From: Sphingomonas kyeonggiensis
GTDB lineage: Bacteria; Pseudomonadota; Alphaproteobacteria; Sphingomonadales; Sphingomonadaceae
DNA: 64,000 nt
Assembly: GCF_014204495.1 (NCBI RefSeq)
Contig: NZ_JACHLN010000001.1
Coordinates: 558,001-622,000 of the forward strand
Direction of reading: 5' to 3'
Shown piece by piece: positions 48,143-57,164 of the stretch. The translations under genes were made by a program, and so were the position numbers. Numbering within the stretch: position 1 is the stretch's first letter; each line of letters opens with the position of its first letter. The notes under the pieces are model-generated. The model saw nothing but the letters and a program-made list of their open reading frames with translations, searched no databases and was not told where the DNA came from.

Positions 48143-48481
48143 TCAGGGCTCGAGCGAGTCCTCGTCGGCATCGTCGAGATCGTCGTCATCGTCGAGCTCG
48201 TCCTCGTCGAAATCGTCCTGGACCTCGTCCTCGGCGATGGCGCGCTCGGTCTGCTCGGCCTCGTCATCCTCCTCGCCGATCTCGTCATCGACCATGCGGA
48301 GGTCGTCCGCGTCGTCATCGTCGTCGTCGCCGAAATCGGGGGACAGGTCGGTCAGGATATCGCCGTCGCTCGGGCCGTCATTGGTCGCCTCGAGGATCTC
48401 GGCGCGCTGGCTCTCGTCATAGCCTTCCTCGTCGAAACCGTCGTCACCCGAACCACGTCCCGGAACCTGGTAACCGCCCAT
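48143..48481 (-). CDS. highly acidic small protein
   Basis: 112 aa, unusually rich in Asp and Glu, with runs such as DFGDDDDDDADD and DEDELDDDDDLDDADED. The N-terminus MGGYQVPGRGSG is distinct and has a ribosome site (GAGGA) about 7 bases upstream. No fold can be assigned; it is probably intrinsically disordered. It could bind cations or basic proteins, but this is speculation. Confidence 0.65.
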   Translation of the reverse strand: MGGYQVPGRGSGDDGFDEEGYDESQRAEILEATNDGPSDGDILTDLSPDFGDDDDDDADDLRMVDDEIGEEDDEAEQTERAIAEDEVQDDFDEDELDDDDDLDDADEDSLEP

Positions 48482-48557
48482 TGCCTGTCCTCACGTAACG
48501 CGCCCGCCACCGCGGCGGGCCTCGTGAGTGCGAACGGCGATGGCGCCCGAGCGTTCC

Positions 48558-49790
48558 CTAGCCGGGGCGGAACATGCGTCCGCGCTCGGTCACCGCTACT
48601 ACCACGAAAGCGATGACCCCCATAAGCAGGAATCCGGTGTAGAGCGGCACGGTGGTGCCGTCGAACGCTTGGCCGATCGCCGCGCCGATCAGCGCCGAGC
48701 CGAGCGTGGTGACGAAGCCCTGGAGGCTGGACGCGGTGCCGGCGATCTCGCCCATCTTCTCCATCGCCATCGCCGAGAAGTTCGAGGTGGAGAGGCCGAC
48801 ACAGCCCATCATCAGCGCCTGGAGCACGGTGAAGCTCCAGATCGATTCGAAGCCGGCCAGCGCCACGGCGAGGTGGATCGCGGCGAAGGCGATCATGCCG
48901 GTGAGCGCCGTGTGCGAGATCCGGCGCATGCCGACCTTCATCACCAGCCGCGAATTGAGGAAAGAGCCGAGCGCCATGGTCGAGGCGACGCAGGGGAAGA
49001 CCACCGCGAGCAGCTCCGGCGCGTGGAACACGTCCTCCATCACCTGCTGCACCGAGCCGAGGAAGCCGAACATGCCGCCCGACAGCAGCATGATGCCGAT
49101 CGTATAGCCCACCGCCTGGCGATCGCGCAGCATCAGGCCGTAATCGGCGACGATGCGCGCGGGGTTGAGCGACAGCCGGTTCTCCCGGTCCAGCGTCTCG
49201 GGCATGCGCAGCCAGAACCACAGCACCACCGCGGCCGCGACGCCGCCGATCGCCCAGAAGATCAGCCGCCAGGAACCGGCATAGAGGATCAGCTGCCCCA
49301 GGCTGGGCGCGACGATCGGCGCGGCCATGAAGACGATGAAGGCCAGGCTCATCACCCGCGCCATCGCCCGGCCGGCGAAACAGTCGCGGACCAGCGCCAC
49401 CGAGACGACGCGCGCGCCGGCCGCCGAGGCCCCCATCGCCGCACGGGCGACCAGCAACAGGGTGAAGCTGCCCGACGCCGCGGCGATCACGCTGGTCACC
49501 ACATAGGAAGTGAGCGCGATCGCCAGCACCGGGCGGCGACCGAAGCGATCCGACAGCGGGCCATAGGCGAGCTGGGCGAAGGCGAAACCGATCAGGAAGG
49601 CGGTGATGACGTACTGGCGGTGATTGGGCTCGGCCACGCCGAGGCTGTGGCCGATCGCCGGCAGGGCAGGCAGCATCGAATCGATGCCGAGCGCGGTGAG
49701 CGCCATCATCGCGGCGACGAGGCTGACGAACTCGCCGAACGCGAGCGGCGCCTTGTTCTGGGCGCTTGCTGTGAGGTGCGGCTCTTCCAT
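48558..49790 (-). CDS. MFS multidrug efflux transporter, Bcr/CflA type
   Basis: 410 aa with twelve hydrophobic spans. The loop motif LAYGPLSDRFGRRPVLAIAL is the MFS signature between spans 2 and 3, and LTALGIDSMLPALPAIGHSL is typical of the Bcr/CflA drug:proton antiporters. The substrate is unknown. It is divergent from a lipase-like gene with a 217-base gap that I see nothing further in. Confidence 0.88.
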   Translation of the reverse strand: MEEPHLTASAQNKAPLAFGEFVSLVAAMMALTALGIDSMLPALPAIGHSLGVAEPNHRQYVITAFLIGFAFAQLAYGPLSDRFGRRPVLAIALTSYVVTSVIAAASGSFTLLLVARAAMGASAAGARVVSVALVRDCFAGRAMARVMSLAFIVFMAAPIVAPSLGQLILYAGSWRLIFWAIGGVAAAVVLWFWLRMPETLDRENRLSLNPARIVADYGLMLRDRQAVGYTIGIMLLSGGMFGFLGSVQQVMEDVFHAPELLAVVFPCVASTMALGSFLNSRLVMKVGMRRISHTALTGMIAFAAIHLAVALAGFESIWSFTVLQALMMGCVGLSTSNFSAMAMEKMGEIAGTASSLQGFVTTLGSALIGAAIGQAFDGTTVPLYTGFLLMGVIAFVVVAVTERGRMFRPG

Positions 49791-50007
49791 AGCGGCGCAA
49801 ATGGCGCATCCTCGCCGCTACGTCACCCCCTGTTGCATTGCCGGCATGCGTCCGCCCTTGCGTCCAAGGCCGTCATTCCGGCGACCAGGGGGCCGCGCCC
49901 CGCTTGGTTGGCGCCAAAGCCCATAGTAGCCCGGCCGGGAGGTGCATCGGGGGGCCGCCGCAGCCATGCGCTGGCCCGCACCAGACCGACCGCGTTTGGG
50001 AGAGCCG

Positions 50008-51876
50008 ATGAACAAGCTGCGCCTTATCCCGCCCCTGGCTTTCGGCCTGCTTCTCACCAGCGCGGCGAACCCGCCGGCACCCGCCGGAACGCCAGGCGCC
50101 GCGCAATGCCCCAGAGGATGGTCGGGGTCAGTCCAGTTCACGCGGAAGCAGATTAGCACGATATCCAAATCGGAGCCGCGGCTCTCCGGCAAGGGCGTCC
50201 AGACCTCCAGCTCGACGACGAGCTATGATTATTCCGCACGGATCCGGGTGCGCGAGACGCCCGAACGGCGCGGCTACAGCACCGCTACGGCCAACGCGAC
50301 CTCGCTGCTGAGCTTCTCCGAAAGCCGCTCGTCCACGGACCAGGGCATGTGCAGCGGCGAACGCCAGCCCCGCACGATGTCTGGCTCCTTCACCACGCAG
50401 CGGGAGACGCGCGCCACCACCCCCGGTGTGGAGGCAAATGTCAGCGTCACGATGAGCGCAAACGGCGCCTATTCGATCGGCATATCCGTGCCTTCGCTCC
50501 ATTCGACGAATACCGGGTCGAGCTCGAGCAGCTATAGCGGCCAGTGCTACCCCAAGAAGGGCGGCACCACCGACGTGCCGGTTTCCTACGGCCGCACCGA
50601 CCCCGTCTCCTTCTCCACCGACGGCTCGCACCGGGTGCCGCTCTCGAACCTGGACCATCTGTCGGGCACCTATTCGAAGAAATACGGCAACGTCACCGAC
50701 ACGCTCGTCTGGGACCTTCGGCGGTGCAGCACGCCGCTGCGCTTCGTCGACCTCAAATTCGAGGACATGAAGTTCCCGCTGTGGGAAGCATGGCGGGAAG
50801 TGACACCGGAGATGAGCACGGTCGACGGCAACATCGTGCGGCTGAAAGCGATCGTCGCCAATGACTCGGACGAGGACCAGTCCGCCACCCTGATGTTCAA
50901 GGACGGGGACAGTCGACTAACGAACCTGCCCGAAGGCCATCCCGACCTGCTGGAGGAGGTCTCGTTCAACGTCCCGGCCGGCGAGGAGCAAACCGTCGAA
51001 TTCCTGTGGGACACATCGGGTTATGCGTGGTTCGACAGCCGCCAGGCGCGGCGATTCCAGAAGATCAAGGCCGAGATCTGGGACAACAACAAGAAGATCG
51101 ACGAAGTCACGCGCAATCTGAGGCTGGCGCCCAGACCGCTGGTGCTGGTCCATGGCTACTGGGCCGATTGGTCGATGTGGAGAAGCTGGCCTTACATGAT
51201 CAGGCAAACACATGGCGATTGGTCGGCATTCGCGGTCGGCGAAAGGCCGGGAAACGGGAGGATGGACATGGGCGAAAGCGCGACGTCGCTGAAGCCCACC
51301 AAGACGATCCGCCAGAATGCCGCGGAGCTGGCGCGCTATATCCGCTATGCGCAGGAATTCTCCAATGCCTGGCACGTCGATATCGTCGCGCACACGATGG
51401 GGGGCCTGGTAGCGCGGCAATATATTCACCAGTCGATGCCGATCTATCCAGATGGCAAGCCGCAGGTCGCGCACCTCATGATGCTGGGGACGCCGAATAT
51501 GGGCAGCCCATGCGCCGACGTGATGAGCGCGCCGCTGGAAGCCATCGGCAAGCCGGTCGAGGCGTTGCGTGAAATGCGGACGAGCGTCGTCGCGCAGTTC
51601 AACAAGCAGATCTTCGAACGCAAGGGCGTGGAATTCTCGGCCCTTGCCGGGACCCTTGGCATTCCGAGATGCTACTCGCTCGACTTCAATGACGGCTTCA
51701 CACCGGTGCCGTCTGCGCTCTGGACGATCGCTGACACCGCCAAGATGAACATCCTGTACGACGCCATGGCCAGCGGCGCCGTGTTTTCGGAGTTCGCGAT
51801 GCCAAGGGTCGCGAAGGGGCCCGGGGTACGACCTCGCGGGATCAAGCTGGAAGGCCCAAAATCCGGCACCCCATAG
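50008..51876 (+). CDS. lipase-like alpha/beta hydrolase paralogue with Ser-to-Thr nucleophile change
   Basis: A 622-aa exported protein; the signal peptide starts MNKLRLIPPLAFGLLLTSAA and GGGAGA precedes ATG 50008. A beta-rich N-terminal domain (about 30-385) precedes the hydrolase core: LVLVHGYWADW, VDIVAHTMGGLVAR and MLGTPNMGS. The G/A-x-S-x-G elbow has Thr (ACG 51394-51396, residue 463) where the paralogue at 34742 has Ser. It also lacks that paralogue's C-terminal beta domain. It may therefore be inactive as a lipase or use Thr. Function of the N-terminal domain is unknown. Confidence 0.88.
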   Translation: MNKLRLIPPLAFGLLLTSAANPPAPAGTPGAAQCPRGWSGSVQFTRKQISTISKSEPRLSGKGVQTSSSTTSYDYSARIRVRETPERRGYSTATANATSLLSFSESRSSTDQGMCSGERQPRTMSGSFTTQRETRATTPGVEANVSVTMSANGAYSIGISVPSLHSTNTGSSSSSYSGQCYPKKGGTTDVPVSYGRTDPVSFSTDGSHRVPLSNLDHLSGTYSKKYGNVTDTLVWDLRRCSTPLRFVDLKFEDMKFPLWEAWREVTPEMSTVDGNIVRLKAIVANDSDEDQSATLMFKDGDSRLTNLPEGHPDLLEEVSFNVPAGEEQTVEFLWDTSGYAWFDSRQARRFQKIKAEIWDNNKKIDEVTRNLRLAPRPLVLVHGYWADWSMWRSWPYMIRQTHGDWSAFAVGERPGNGRMDMGESATSLKPTKTIRQNAAELARYIRYAQEFSNAWHVDIVAHTMGGLVARQYIHQSMPIYPDGKPQVAHLMMLGTPNMGSPCADVMSAPLEAIGKPVEALREMRTSVVAQFNKQIFERKGVEFSALAGTLGIPRCYSLDFNDGFTPVPSALWTIADTAKMNILYDAMASGAVFSEFAMPRVAKGPGVRPRGIKLEGPKSGTP

Positions 51877-51916
51877 CGCCGGTGGGCGCTGAACCGCAGG
51901 AGCATCCAGCCTCTTC

Positions 51917-52019
51917 GGTTCCCCGGCGAAGGCCGGGGCCTAGTCGCAACGTCGTTCGAGGGGCTTTTGCGCCATCGATAATTCATCGAGCCTGGGCTCC
52001 GGCCTTCGCCGGGGAACCG
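51917..52019. repeat. inverted-repeat pair after the lipase-like paralogue
   Basis: Arms 51917-51943 and 51992-52019 belong to the CCGGCGAAGGCCGG family; the arms differ at the CCTAG/CTGGGCTCC part, so the pair is older or less well conserved than the others. Confidence 0.78.
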
Positions 52020-52128
52020 CCAACCCTGGCGCGGCCCTTCCGTCACCGCGCCGCTGCGCCACGCCCTGTTGCGCTGCCGGCATGCTTCCGTTAGTGTGTT
52101 GTGTAGATAATACGCCGGAGACTGGTCG

Positions 52129-52629
52129 ATGCGTTATTTGCCGCTGCTGCTCCTTCCCCTCGCGCTTGCCGCCTGTGGCGGCGAGGGCACCTCGATCTCG
52201 ATCAACGCGCATTCGGACGATGACGACAATGCCGTGTTCGCGATGAACAACGGCGCCGTATCGGTGAAGAGCGACGGGTTCGAGGGCAGCTTCAAGGTGC
52301 CGAACATCAAGATGACCGCCGAGAATTTCGACATGGACGGGGTGAAGCTCTATCCGAACTCGACGATCACCAGCTTCAACGTCGATGCTACGGACCATGC
52401 CGGCAAGCAGAAGGACGAAGGCAAGGTGACGGCCGCCTTCTCCAGCCCCGCCGACCTTGCCAAGGTGCAGGGCTGGTTCCGCGACAAGCTGACCGCCAAG
52501 GGCTTCAAGTTCAACGAGAAGGGCAATGGCTTCGCCGGCACCACCGATGACGGCGAGAGCTTCACCATCGACCTTTCGGCGGACGGCGCGGCGAAGACCA
52601 GCGGCAAGATGGTGATTGTCGGGAACTAG
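52129..52629 (+). CDS. small lipoprotein of unknown function (166 aa)
   Basis: MRYLPLLLLPLALAACGGEG carries the lipobox LAAC, so it is lipid-anchored. The rest is Asp-rich early on (HSDDDDNAVF) and then beta-type with SFKVPNIKMTAENFDMDGVK, and ends in DLSADGAAKTSGKMVIVGN. No family recognised. It is followed by an inverted-repeat pair. Confidence 0.75.
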   Translation: MRYLPLLLLPLALAACGGEGTSISINAHSDDDDNAVFAMNNGAVSVKSDGFEGSFKVPNIKMTAENFDMDGVKLYPNSTITSFNVDATDHAGKQKDEGKVTAAFSSPADLAKVQGWFRDKLTAKGFKFNEKGNGFAGTTDDGESFTIDLSADGAAKTSGKMVIVGN

Positions 52630-52653
52630 GGCTGGGCGGTTCGCCGCCTGGCT

Positions 52654-52733
52654 GCTCCCCGGCGAAAGCCGGGGCCCAGGGTAACGGAGCGACACGGCAG
52701 AGAAACCCTGGGCCCCGGCTTTCGCCGGGGAGC
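52654..52733. repeat. inverted-repeat pair after the lipoprotein gene
   Basis: Arms 52654-52682 and 52705-52733 are perfect reverse complements, nearly identical to 42631-42710 including the loop. The 234-base gap to the next gene holds only this element and the gene's leader. Confidence 0.88.
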
Positions 52734-52863
52734 GGTTCGGATGTGTGGCGCTTTGACCGCGCGCAAGTCGCGCGGCGGCCAATCGAGTCATGGCAGCACC
52801 GGGCGCGCCTCTTGTCGCGCCGGTACCGGCGGGTCTAACTGACCGCCAAGGAGACTCGATAAA

Positions 52864-53814
52864 ATGGCTACTATTCTCGACGAGGTGCCTCTCGTCTCGA
52901 TGGCCGAGCAGGCGAACGACCCCGAGGGGTTCGCCCAGAAGTTCGGTCAGTCGTTCCGCCGCTTCGGCTTCGCGATGGTCGCGGATCACGGCGTGCCGCA
53001 GGAGCTGATCGATCGCGCCTGGGCCAAGACCAAGGAATTCTTCGCGCTGAGCGAGGAAGAGAAGCGCCAATATCACATCCCCGGCGGCGGCGGCGCGCGC
53101 GGCCTGACGCCGTTCAAGACCGAAATCGCCAAGGGCGCGACGCATGTCGATCTGAAGGAATTCTGGCACATCGGCCGCGAGCTGGCCAAGGGCCACCGCT
53201 TCGAGGCGCAGATGGCGCCGAACATCTGGCCGCACGCGCCGGAGGGCTTCAAGGAGACCTTCCTCGAGCTGTTCCAGGCGTTGGATGATGCCGGCGACCG
53301 GCTGCTCTCGGCGATCGCGGTCTATCTCGGCCTCGAGCCCCACTGGTTCGACCGCGCGGTGAAGGACGGCAATTCGGTGCTGCGCCTGCTCCACTATCCG
53401 CCGGTGCCGGCCGATGCCCCCGAAGTGCGCGCCGGCGCGCATGAGGACATCAACCTGATCACGCTGCTGCTCGGCGCCGAGGAAGCCGGCCTGGAACTGC
53501 TCGACAAGGACGGCCGCTGGCTACCGGTCAAGCCGCCCGAAGGCGCGATGGTGGTCAATGTCGGCGACATGCTGCAGCGGCTGACCAACCATTACCTGCC
53601 CTCGACGACGCACCGCGTGGTCAACCCGCCGGTCGAGCGCCGCGGCACCCCGCGCTATTCGATGCCCTTCTTCCTGCATCCGGCGCCGGACTTCCTGATC
53701 GAGACGCTGCCGTCGACGATCACCGAGGAAAGCCCGAACCGCTATCCGACGCCGATCACCGCGCACGACTATCTGTTCGAGCGGCTGGTCGAGATCGGGC
53801 TGATCAAGAAGTAA
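52864..53814 (+). CDS. isopenicillin N synthase-family 2-oxoglutarate/Fe(II) dioxygenase
   Basis: 316 aa. The iron ligands are H193 and D195 in AGAHEDINLITLL and H250 in STTHRVVNP; R264-x-S266 binds the co-substrate carboxylate. The N-terminal DIOX_N region reads FRRFGFAMVADHGVPQELID. Such enzymes oxidise varied small molecules; the substrate here is unknown and no pathway genes adjoin. It is followed by an inverted repeat and then hom. Confidence 0.92.
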   Translation: MATILDEVPLVSMAEQANDPEGFAQKFGQSFRRFGFAMVADHGVPQELIDRAWAKTKEFFALSEEEKRQYHIPGGGGARGLTPFKTEIAKGATHVDLKEFWHIGRELAKGHRFEAQMAPNIWPHAPEGFKETFLELFQALDDAGDRLLSAIAVYLGLEPHWFDRAVKDGNSVLRLLHYPPVPADAPEVRAGAHEDINLITLLLGAEEAGLELLDKDGRWLPVKPPEGAMVVNVGDMLQRLTNHYLPSTTHRVVNPPVERRGTPRYSMPFFLHPAPDFLIETLPSTITEESPNRYPTPITAHDYLFERLVEIGLIKK

Positions 53815-53831
53815 AAAAGCAAAACTTGCTT

Positions 53832-53966
53832 CCCCTCCCTGAAAGGGAGGGGCTAGGGGTGGGTTAGCGGCGGTCGAGGCTCGATGCCTCGGCCGTCGCT
53901 TTCGCATCGGGCGCCAAGCTCGCTACGCTCGCAACCCACCCCCAACCCCTCCCTTTCAGGGAGGGG
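53832..53966. repeat. second-family inverted pair upstream of hom
   Basis: Arm 1 53832-53867 and arm 2 53932-53966 mirror each other; each is also a palindrome (CCCCTCCCT, GAA, AGGGAGGGG). It lies 16 bases before ATG 53983, so it would be in the hom leader if transcription starts upstream of it. Confidence 0.85.
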
Positions 53967-53982
53967 AGTGAGAAGAAGATAG

Positions 53983-55275
53983 ATGACCGAACCGCTTCGT
54001 ATCGCACTTGCTGGCCTTGGCACCGTCGGGGCGGGCGTGATTCGCCTGATCGACGCGAATGCGGCGCTCATCGCCCGCCGTGCCGGCCGGCCGATCGAAG
54101 TGGTCGCCGTCTCCGCCCGCGACCGCGCCAAGGATCGCGGCGTCGACATCACCCGCTTCGACTGGGTGGACGACACCGCCGAGCTGGCGCGCCATCCCAG
54201 GGCCGATGTGGTCGTCGAGCTGGTCGGCGGATCGGACGGCCCCGCCCTCACCCTCGCCCGCGCTTCGCTGGCAGGCGGCAAGAGCTTCGTTACCGCCAAC
54301 AAGGCGATGATCGCGCATCACGGGCTCGAGCTGGCCAATGCCGCCGAAACCGCGGGCCTGGCGCTCAAGTTCGAAGCCGCGGTGGCCGGCGGCGTGCCGG
54401 TGATCAAGGGGCTGCGCGAAGGCGCCGCCGCCAACGAGATCGCCCGCGTCTATGGCATCCTCAACGGCACCTGCAATTTCATCCTGTCGAAGATGGAAGC
54501 GGAGGGCCGCGACTTCGCCGAGATCCTCGCCGAGGCGCAGCGGCTTGGCTATGCGGAGGCCGATCCGAGCTTCGACATCGACGGCGTCGATGCCGCGCAC
54601 AAGCTGTCGATCCTCGCCAGCCTCGCCTTCGGCACCCAGCCGGCGTTCGACCAGGTGGCGATCACCGGCGTGCGCCATGTGCTCGCCGCCGACATCGCCG
54701 AGGCGGCGTCGCTCGGCTATCGCATCCGCCTGCTCGGCGTGGCCGATGCCGGCAGCGGCGGGCTGTTCCAGCGCGTCCACCCGCACCTGGTGCCGCTGAG
54801 CCATCCGCTGGCGCATGTGACCGGCTCGACCAACGCGGTGGTGGCCGAAGGCAATTTCGTCGGCCGGCTGCTGTTCCAGGGCGCCGGTGCCGGTGACGGC
54901 CCGACCGCGAGCGCCGTGGTTGCCGACCTGATCGACATCGCCCGCGGCGAATTCGGCCCGCCCTATGCAATGCCGGCCGCCGCCCTTGCCGCGCCCGGCG
55001 CCGCCGACACCGGCGAGCGCACCGGTCGCGCCTATGTGCGCTTCACCGTGGCGGACAAGGTGGGCGTGCTCGCCGAGATCGCCGCGGCGATGCGCGATGC
55101 CGGCGTCTCGATCGAGAGCCTGATGCAGCGCGGCGCCAATCCGGACGGCAGCGTGCTGGTGGCAATCGTCACGCACGAAGGGCCGGAGCGCGCGGTGGCG
55201 CAGGCGCTCGACAAGCTGCGCGGCTCGGCCAGCCTGACCGGCGAGCCGATGTGGATGCACATCCTGGGCGGTTAA
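53983..55275 (+). CDS. hom: homoserine dehydrogenase
   Basis: This enzyme reduces aspartate semialdehyde to homoserine on the way to threonine and methionine. 430 aa: an NAD(P)-binding start IALAGLGTVGAGVI, catalytic-domain motifs NGTCNFILSKM and ADPSFDIDGVDAAHKLSILA, and a C-terminal ACT domain (about 345-430, YVRFTVADKVGVLAEIAAAM) for threonine feedback. It lies before glpX with two small opposite-strand genes between them, a neighbourhood I know from sphingomonads. Confidence 0.96.
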   Translation: MTEPLRIALAGLGTVGAGVIRLIDANAALIARRAGRPIEVVAVSARDRAKDRGVDITRFDWVDDTAELARHPRADVVVELVGGSDGPALTLARASLAGGKSFVTANKAMIAHHGLELANAAETAGLALKFEAAVAGGVPVIKGLREGAAANEIARVYGILNGTCNFILSKMEAEGRDFAEILAEAQRLGYAEADPSFDIDGVDAAHKLSILASLAFGTQPAFDQVAITGVRHVLAADIAEAASLGYRIRLLGVADAGSGGLFQRVHPHLVPLSHPLAHVTGSTNAVVAEGNFVGRLLFQGAGAGDGPTASAVVADLIDIARGEFGPPYAMPAAALAAPGAADTGERTGRAYVRFTVADKVGVLAEIAAAMRDAGVSIESLMQRGANPDGSVLVAIVTHEGPERAVAQALDKLRGSASLTGEPMWMHILGG

Positions 55276-55574
55276 TCGCTCAGGCTGGTCTTCACCAGCG
55301 CCTTGCCCTTGCTCGGGCAGACCGGCGCGCCGGTGGTACCGCAGGCCATGCCGGTGTTGCGCACCGCATCGCCCTTGGCATCGGCGATCTCGGTGCTGGG
55401 CAGCGGCAGGCGGTAGCGCTGGTTGGGATCGACCCGGACGACCGGGATCGCCGCCACCGGCCGGGCGCTCGCGGGGATGCGCGTGACCCGCGTCACCCGC
55501 GCCTTGGCACGGCGGCGCTGCGGATCGATCGCGGGCGTGGCACCGGACAGGGTGAGGGCGACGAGCAACAGCAT
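55272..55574 (-). CDS. small secreted protein of unknown function (100 aa)
   Basis: A short signal peptide (MLLLVALTLSGATPA) precedes a basic, Arg/Val-rich stretch (RRRAKARVTRVTR), and two cysteines at the end (MACGTTGAPVCPS) may form a disulphide. GGAGAG lies about 7 bases before the ATG. It ends in a 4-base overlap with hom. No family recognised. Confidence 0.62.
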   Translation of the reverse strand: MLLLVALTLSGATPAIDPQRRRAKARVTRVTRIPASARPVAAIPVVRVDPNQRYRLPLPSTEIADAKGDAVRNTGMACGTTGAPVCPSKGKALVKTSLSD

Positions 55575-55633
55575 ATCAGGACTCTCCGAAGCGGGTTCAT
55601 CGCGCCCAACGCACGTCCCGCCGTCCGGGTCCC

Positions 55634-55987
55634 TCAGGGGGCGAGGTCGCGGCGGACATAGCGCACGCCGCGCGCGCTGACCGTGGCGGTGACGCCCACC
55701 GATCCGCAGCGCACGGTGAAGGCGCCCTGGCCGCAGGGCAGGCTGCCATCGGCGCGATCGAACAGCCGGTCGAGGCGGCCCTGATCGGTGTCCGGGCCGT
55801 TATAGGTCGCCTCCAGGGGCACGCGGTACCTGTCCGCCTCACGCCGCGAGCAGACGACGATCTCGTTCTCGTCGCGGGCGCGCCTGCAGGCCGGGCTGGC
55901 CGACCAGCGCTCGCGGTGCAGCGCCAGCACCTCGGCGGGCGTCGGGGCATGGTCCTGGGCAAGCAACAGCAACGCGATCACCAGCAT
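55634..55987 (-). CDS. small secreted protein of unknown function (117 aa)
   Basis: A signal-like start MLVIALLLLAQ with GGAGG 8 bases before ATG 55987; a GTG at 55993 is also possible. The mature part has four cysteines (ACRRARDENEIVVC, LPCGQGAFTVRC) that could form two disulphides. It is co-directional with the previous small gene; no family recognised. Confidence 0.65.
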   Translation of the reverse strand: MLVIALLLLAQDHAPTPAEVLALHRERWSASPACRRARDENEIVVCSRREADRYRVPLEATYNGPDTDQGRLDRLFDRADGSLPCGQGAFTVRCGSVGVTATVSARGVRYVRRDLAP

Positions 55988-56135
55988 CTGCACGTCCTCC
56001 GCCCCCGGATTTCGTTACGCTAGCGCCATGTTGTGGCGGAATTGGGAGCAGCAGCCGGCTGACAACGTTAGCGGCATCGACAAGCGCCACGGCGCTGCCT
56101 AATCGCCGCCGCAAGTCCAATCACCGGGGTACCCC

Positions 56136-57101
56136 ATGACTCAGCTCAGCCACGCCCTTGACCGTGTCCTCGTCCTCGAAATGGTACGCGTGACCGAAGC
56201 GGCGGCGATCGCCGCTTCCACCCTGGTCGGGCGCGGCGACGAGAAGGCGGCCGACGCCGCCGCGGTCGAGGCGATGCGCGACGCCCTCAACAAGCTCTAT
56301 CTCGACGGCACCGTGGTGATCGGCGAGGGCGAGCGCGACGAGGCGCCGATGCTGTTCATCGGCGAGAAGGTCGGCGCGGCGCAGGGCAAGGGCCCGGCGA
56401 TCGACATCGCGCTCGATCCGCTCGAAGGCACCACGATCTGCGCCAAGGCCGGCCCCAATGCGCTGGCCGTGCTGGCGGTCGCCGAGAAGGGCGGCCTGCT
56501 CAACGCGCCCGACGTGTACATGGACAAGATCGCGGTCGGCCCGGGCTATCCCGAGGGCGTGATCGACCTCGCCAAGTCGGCGACCGAGAATGTCTGCGCG
56601 ATCGCCAAGGCCAAGGGCGTGCAGCCGCACGAGATCATCGCCTGCGTGCTCGATCGCCCGCGCCACGAGAAGCTGATCGCCGAGCTGCGCGAGATCGGCT
56701 GCGGCGTGGTGCTGATCGGCGACGGCGACGTGGCCGGCGTGATCGCCACCACCGATCCCGAGACGACGATCGACGTCTATATGGGCCAGGGCGGCGCCCC
56801 CGAGGGCGTGCTCGCCTGCGCGGCGCTGCGCTGCGTCGGCGGCCAGTTCAAGGGCCGCCTGGTGTTCCGCAACGACGACGAGCGCCAGCGTGCGCGCAAA
56901 TGGGGCATCGAGGACCTCGACAAGATCTACGACCTGACCGAACTGGCCAAGGGCGACTGCATCTTCGCGGCGACGGGTGTCACGGACGGCTCGCTGCTCG
57001 AAGGCGTCAAGCGCTTCGCCACCAAGATGACCACCGAGAGCGTGGTGATGCGCGCGCATTCGGGCACGGTGCGCTGGGTGAAGGGCGAACACCGGCTGTA
57101 G
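56136..57101 (+). CDS. glpX: class II fructose-1,6-bisphosphatase
   Basis: This gluconeogenic enzyme hydrolyses fructose-1,6-bisphosphate. The 321-aa product carries GEGERDEAPMLFIGE and DPLEGTTICAKAGPNALAVL, the lithium-sensitive metal site of GlpX, and ends with TTESVVMRAHSGTVRWVKG. Some members also cleave sedoheptulose bisphosphate. It follows hom with two small opposite-strand genes between them. Confidence 0.95.
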   Translation: MTQLSHALDRVLVLEMVRVTEAAAIAASTLVGRGDEKAADAAAVEAMRDALNKLYLDGTVVIGEGERDEAPMLFIGEKVGAAQGKGPAIDIALDPLEGTTICAKAGPNALAVLAVAEKGGLLNAPDVYMDKIAVGPGYPEGVIDLAKSATENVCAIAKAKGVQPHEIIACVLDRPRHEKLIAELREIGCGVVLIGDGDVAGVIATTDPETTIDVYMGQGGAPEGVLACAALRCVGGQFKGRLVFRNDDERQRARKWGIEDLDKIYDLTELAKGDCIFAATGVTDGSLLEGVKRFATKMTTESVVMRAHSGTVRWVKGEHRL

Positions 57102-57126
57102 GGGCTGGCGGTTCGGCTGGTCCAAC

Positions 57127-57152
57127 AGCTCTCCGACGAAAGCCGGGGAGCG
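57127..57152. repeat. degenerate half of a CCGGCGAAAGCCGG repeat
   Basis: GCTCTCCGACGAAAGCCGGG resembles one arm of the paired elements with two or three changes; no second arm is present. Confidence 0.45.
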
Positions 57153-57164
57153 GGTAGGGGTGAG

